Assembly (NCBI GenBank): GCA_947630585.1
Contig: CANRIE010000031.1
Span: 1-7,751 of the forward strand
Direction: 5' to 3'
DNA: 7,751 nt
From: an uncultured Bacilli bacterium
Lineage (GTDB): Bacteria; Bacillota_I; Bacilli_A; RF39; UBA660
Part shown: positions 6,194-7,751 of the stretch, in pieces
Layout of the letters: each line of letters begins with the position of its first letter
How positions within the stretch are numbered: position 1 is the first letter of the stretch
The notes under the pieces: generated by a model
What the model was told of the DNA's origin: nothing
The model's database searches: none
What the model saw: only the letters and a program-made list of their open reading frames with translations
Translations under genes and position numbers: made by a program

Positions 6194-6215
6194 ATTAATT
6201 AATCATGATATCATG
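6186..6215 (+). promoter_or_regulatory. Candidate extended -10 promoter within a 12-bp palindrome
   Basis: TTGCAT (6186-6191) is a weak -35; after a 17-bp spacer comes TATCAT (6209-6214), preceded by TGA so that it forms an extended -10. The -10 is contained in the perfect palindrome CATGATATCATG (6204-6215). It would transcribe the mini-ORF that starts at 6244. Confidence 0.4.
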
Positions 6216-6243
6216 GTAATAGATTAGAAAGGATGTGACTCTC

Positions 6244-6330
6244 ATGAGTAAAATTTTAAATGTATCAAGAATATCTGTTAACAATTTGATAACCATGGGG
6301 GGGGTGTACTTTATGTTGACGTCCACATAA
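6244..6330 (+). CDS. 28-codon mini-ORF with an eight-G tract (leader peptide or truncated gene start)
   Basis: The frame reads MSKILNVSRISVNNLITMGG and then VYFMLTST. It has an AAAGGATG ribosome binding site around 6228-6234 and the promoter candidate just upstream, which is more than a random short frame would be expected to have. Codons 18-20 are built from eight consecutive G (6297-6304), very unusual in this AT-rich sequence; losing or gaining a G changes the frame. The last codons lie in the first TTATGTTGAC repeat, so the natural 3' part of a longer gene may have been cut off when the repeat block arrived. The peptide matches no family I recognise. Confidence 0.3.
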   Translation: MSKILNVSRISVNNLITMGGVYFMLTST

Positions 6331-6418
6331 GATACATTATGTTGACATTTTGATTATGTTGACATTTTAAAAGAATCCTTGATAAATAAGGGTTCTTTTT
6401 TAATTTTGTCAACATAAT
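6311..6418. repeat. Array of five TTATGTTGAC half-sites in both orientations
   Basis: Direct copies start at 6311, 6337 and 6354; inverted copies are at 6321-6330 (GTCCACATAA, one mismatch) and 6409-6418 (GTCAACATAA). The first two form a 20-bp near-perfect palindrome centred on GACGTC. Copies two and three are part of an exact 16-bp repeat ATTATGTTGACATTTT (6336-6351 and 6353-6368), 17 bp apart. The outermost TGTTGAC...GTCAACA ends resemble the 5'-TG...CA-3' multiply repeated ends of IS21-type elements, so this could be a remnant or short non-autonomous element. Alternatively these may be binding sites for the recombinases downstream. Confidence 0.7.
6369..6401 (+). terminator. Strong intrinsic terminator upstream of the recombinase operon
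   Basis: AAAAGAATCCTT (6369-6380) pairs with AAGGGTTCTTTT (6388-6399) over 12 pairs with one G-U and a 7-nt loop, ending in a run of T. It lies between the direct half-sites and the last inverted half-site. It would stop transcription from the mini-ORF and insulate the recombinase promoter. Confidence 0.75.
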
Positions 6419-6434
6419 ATTTAAGCAATATGAT
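6406..6434 (+). promoter_or_regulatory. Promoter of the tyrosine recombinase operon, overlapping an inverted half-site
   Basis: TTGTCA (6406-6411) and TATGAT (6429-6434) are each one base from consensus and are 17 bp apart, 40 bp before the start codon. The -35 overlaps the inverted half-site GTCAACATAA (6409-6418), so a protein bound there could block RNA polymerase. Confidence 0.6.
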
Positions 6435-6473
6435 ATTATTATTTTGTGAAAATTAAAATAAGGAGGTAATTAT

Positions 6474-7391
6474 ATGATTTCACAAAATAATACGAAAAAC
6501 AATAGTTTTTCAAAAGAATATTTTGAATATTTAGAGTATGTAAATACTTTAAATATTAAAGAAGAAAGTAAAGACTGGAGGCTGAAACATATCCGAGGTT
6601 TTGATATTTATCTGAGAGCCAATGATATAGATTTTCAAAATTTATCAAAGCTAGATGTATATAATTACATGGATAGTATAAGTAGTTTAAGCTCCAGAAC
6701 TAAGGAAAATCGAGCTATCTGTATTAGAATGTTTTTAGATTTTCTTCATGAAAAAGCCGAACTAGAAATAAATGGCAGAGAAACATTTCCAACAATAGTT
6801 TGTACTAAATATTCTACTATTCCTAGTTATTATGTAGATGAAGAAATAAGGGAAGTTATAAATTCAGTAGATATAACTAGCCCACTAGGAAAACGCGATT
6901 ATGCAATGTTGCTAATATTAACAACTTACGGAATAAGGCAAAAAGATTTAATTAACTTATCTTATTCAAATATAAATTGGAATGACAATAAAATCATCAT
7001 CATTCAAAGTAAAGATAATGAAGTAAATGAATTTCCTTTAACTAAAGAAATAAGATATGCACTTTTAGATTATTTAAAAAATGTAAGACCAAAAAGTGAT
7101 TTACCATATATTTTTTTAACTCAAGATGGGAAAAAAATTTCATCTGGTGGTTGCTACAATATAGTTAATAAATATTTTAAAAAGGCAAATATTAATATCG
7201 GATTAAGACACCATGGAGTGCATGCCTTTAGACATAGTTTAGCAACATCACTTTTAACATCAGGTATAGGAATAGATGAAATTTCAGCTGTATTAGGACA
7301 TGATGATGTTTCATCAACAGAAGTTTATGCAAGAGTTAATTTTAATGAATTAAAAAAATTATCTTTGGAGGTGCCAAAATGGTACAAATAA
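6474..7391 (+). CDS. Tyrosine recombinase / integrase (first of a tandem)
   Basis: 305-aa tyrosine recombinase of XerC/XerD-like size. Residues about 10-105 form the N-terminal core-binding (SAM-like) domain, including LRHIRGFDIYLRAN-type and SSRTKENRAICIRMFLDFL helices. The catalytic domain carries the full set of residues: Arg155 in YGIRQKD, the beta-hairpin Lys around IIQSKDNE, His250 and Arg253 in HAFRHS, His276 in LGHDD, and the nucleophile Tyr285 in STEVYARV. It should cut and rejoin DNA through a 3'-phosphotyrosine intermediate. A near-perfect AAGGAGG (6460-6466) precedes the ATG. The 3' end overlaps the next recombinase gene by 13 bases, showing an operon with coupled translation. Overlapping recombinases, rather than a lone gene beside dif, argue for a transposon-type role over chromosome dimer resolution. 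Confidence 0.93.
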   Translation: MISQNNTKNNSFSKEYFEYLEYVNTLNIKEESKDWRLKHIRGFDIYLRANDIDFQNLSKLDVYNYMDSISSLSSRTKENRAICIRMFLDFLHEKAELEINGRETFPTIVCTKYSTIPSYYVDEEIREVINSVDITSPLGKRDYAMLLILTTYGIRQKDLINLSYSNINWNDNKIIIIQSKDNEVNEFPLTKEIRYALLDYLKNVRPKSDLPYIFLTQDGKKISSGGCYNIVNKYFKKANINIGLRHHGVHAFRHSLATSLLTSGIGIDEISAVLGHDDVSSTEVYARVNFNELKKLSLEVPKWYK

Positions 7392-7751
7392 ATGGTCCTT
7401 TCAAAGATATAATTCCAAACTTTCAAAAATACAAAAAAAGTTTAGGATATAAATATGATAACATATATAAATATTATAGACTAGATAAAATTTTATTTGA
7501 TAATAATATAGTTGATTTAAAAGATAGCAAAAAAATTTATGAAGTACTAGTAACTAATGAAACCAATTTAAACAAAAAAAATGAACACTACTCAGCTTTG
7601 AAAGAACTTTATAAATATATGAAATTAATTGGTTATGATGATTTATATTTTGAATCCTTATGTTTTTCAAATACATCAAACTTTGAACCAACAATTTTAA
7701 CTAAACATCAACTTAAAATTTTCTTTGAAACATTGGATTCTTTTTGTAAAA
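7379..7751 (+). CDS. Second tyrosine recombinase, N-terminal part (runs off the window)
   Basis: ATG 7379 has GGAGG (7367-7371) inside the upstream gene, and the frame stays open to the window end (124 codons). The protein begins VQINGPFKDIIPNFQKYKKS and continues with helices typical of the N-terminal core-binding domain of tyrosine recombinases: ALKELYKYMKLIGYDD, then LTKHQLKIFFETLDSF, which usually begins the catalytic domain. The catalytic residues lie beyond the window. Two overlapping, divergent recombinases in this order recall Tn554-type TnpA/TnpB pairs and the three-gene RIT (recombinase in trio) elements; a third gene would be expected next if it is a RIT. Confidence 0.8.
   Translation, partial: MVQINGPFKDIIPNFQKYKKSLGYKYDNIYKYYRLDKILFDNNIVDLKDSKKIYEVLVTNETNLNKKNEHYSALKELYKYMKLIGYDDLYFESLCFSNTSNFEPTILTKHQLKIFFETLDSFCK

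Larger units (their letters stand above)
6110..6473. other. Regulatory and repeat-rich intergenic region before the tandem recombinases
   Basis: This gap between the start of the XRE gene and the first tyrosine recombinase holds no long gene. It contains an 8-bp inverted repeat, a divergent promoter, a 28-codon mini-ORF with an eight-G tract, five TTATGTTGAC-type half-sites, an intrinsic terminator and the recombinase promoter; each is listed separately. The stretch 6110-6170 shows nothing I can interpret. Confidence 0.7.

Noticed and set aside
6311..6418. CRISPR-like repeats
   Set aside because: Units are only 10-16 bp, in both orientations, with uneven 6-45 bp gaps and no cas genes.
1..7751. 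tRNA or rRNA gene, including a tRNA as integration target
   Set aside because: No GC-rich cloverleaf or GGTTCRANYCC-type T-arm was seen; the integration target is a protein gene.

Overview
The window is extremely AT-rich DNA from a low-GC Gram-positive bacterium (Bacillota). Evidence is the AGGAGG-type ribosome binding sites, the SpoVD-type penicillin-binding protein with a PASTA tail, and firmicute-style recombinases. An uncultured gut Bacilli/Mollicutes-like lineage is plausible, but that is inference. TGA acts as a stop and Trp is TGG, so the code looks standard.

Layout. Bases 1 to about 3430 are the right-hand part of an integrated element whose left end lies outside the window. It carries two perfect 18-bp inverted repeats, an AbiEi-like antitoxin gene and an overlapping AbiEii-like nucleotidyltransferase toxin gene, an AT-rich terminator, a 66-aa gene of unknown function, and a 543-aa large serine recombinase. 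The recombinase stop codon sits directly against the chromosomal sequence. That sequence resumes in the middle of a class B penicillin-binding protein gene, at the SxN active-site motif, and runs to its PASTA domain and stop at 4296. The element therefore splits a cell-wall transpeptidase gene, and precise excision would be expected to restore it.

Bases 4297-4927 hold a promoter and a decayed Fic-domain gene with several frameshifts and internal deletions. A complete CDP-alcohol phosphatidyltransferase gene (PgsA-like, 4991-5578) follows. It converges on a two-helix-turn-helix XRE regulator on the minus strand (5579-6034), with a shared AT-rich terminator between them.

Bases 6035-6473 are regulatory and repeat-rich: a likely operator for the XRE gene, a divergent promoter with a 28-codon mini-ORF containing an eight-G tract, five copies of a TTATGTTGAC half-site in both orientations, and a strong intrinsic terminator. 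From 6474 two overlapping tyrosine recombinase genes start a second mobile module; the second gene runs off the window end.

The most interesting points are the serine-recombinase element that interrupts the transpeptidase gene while carrying a toxin-antitoxin pair, and the repeat array in front of the tandem tyrosine recombinases.
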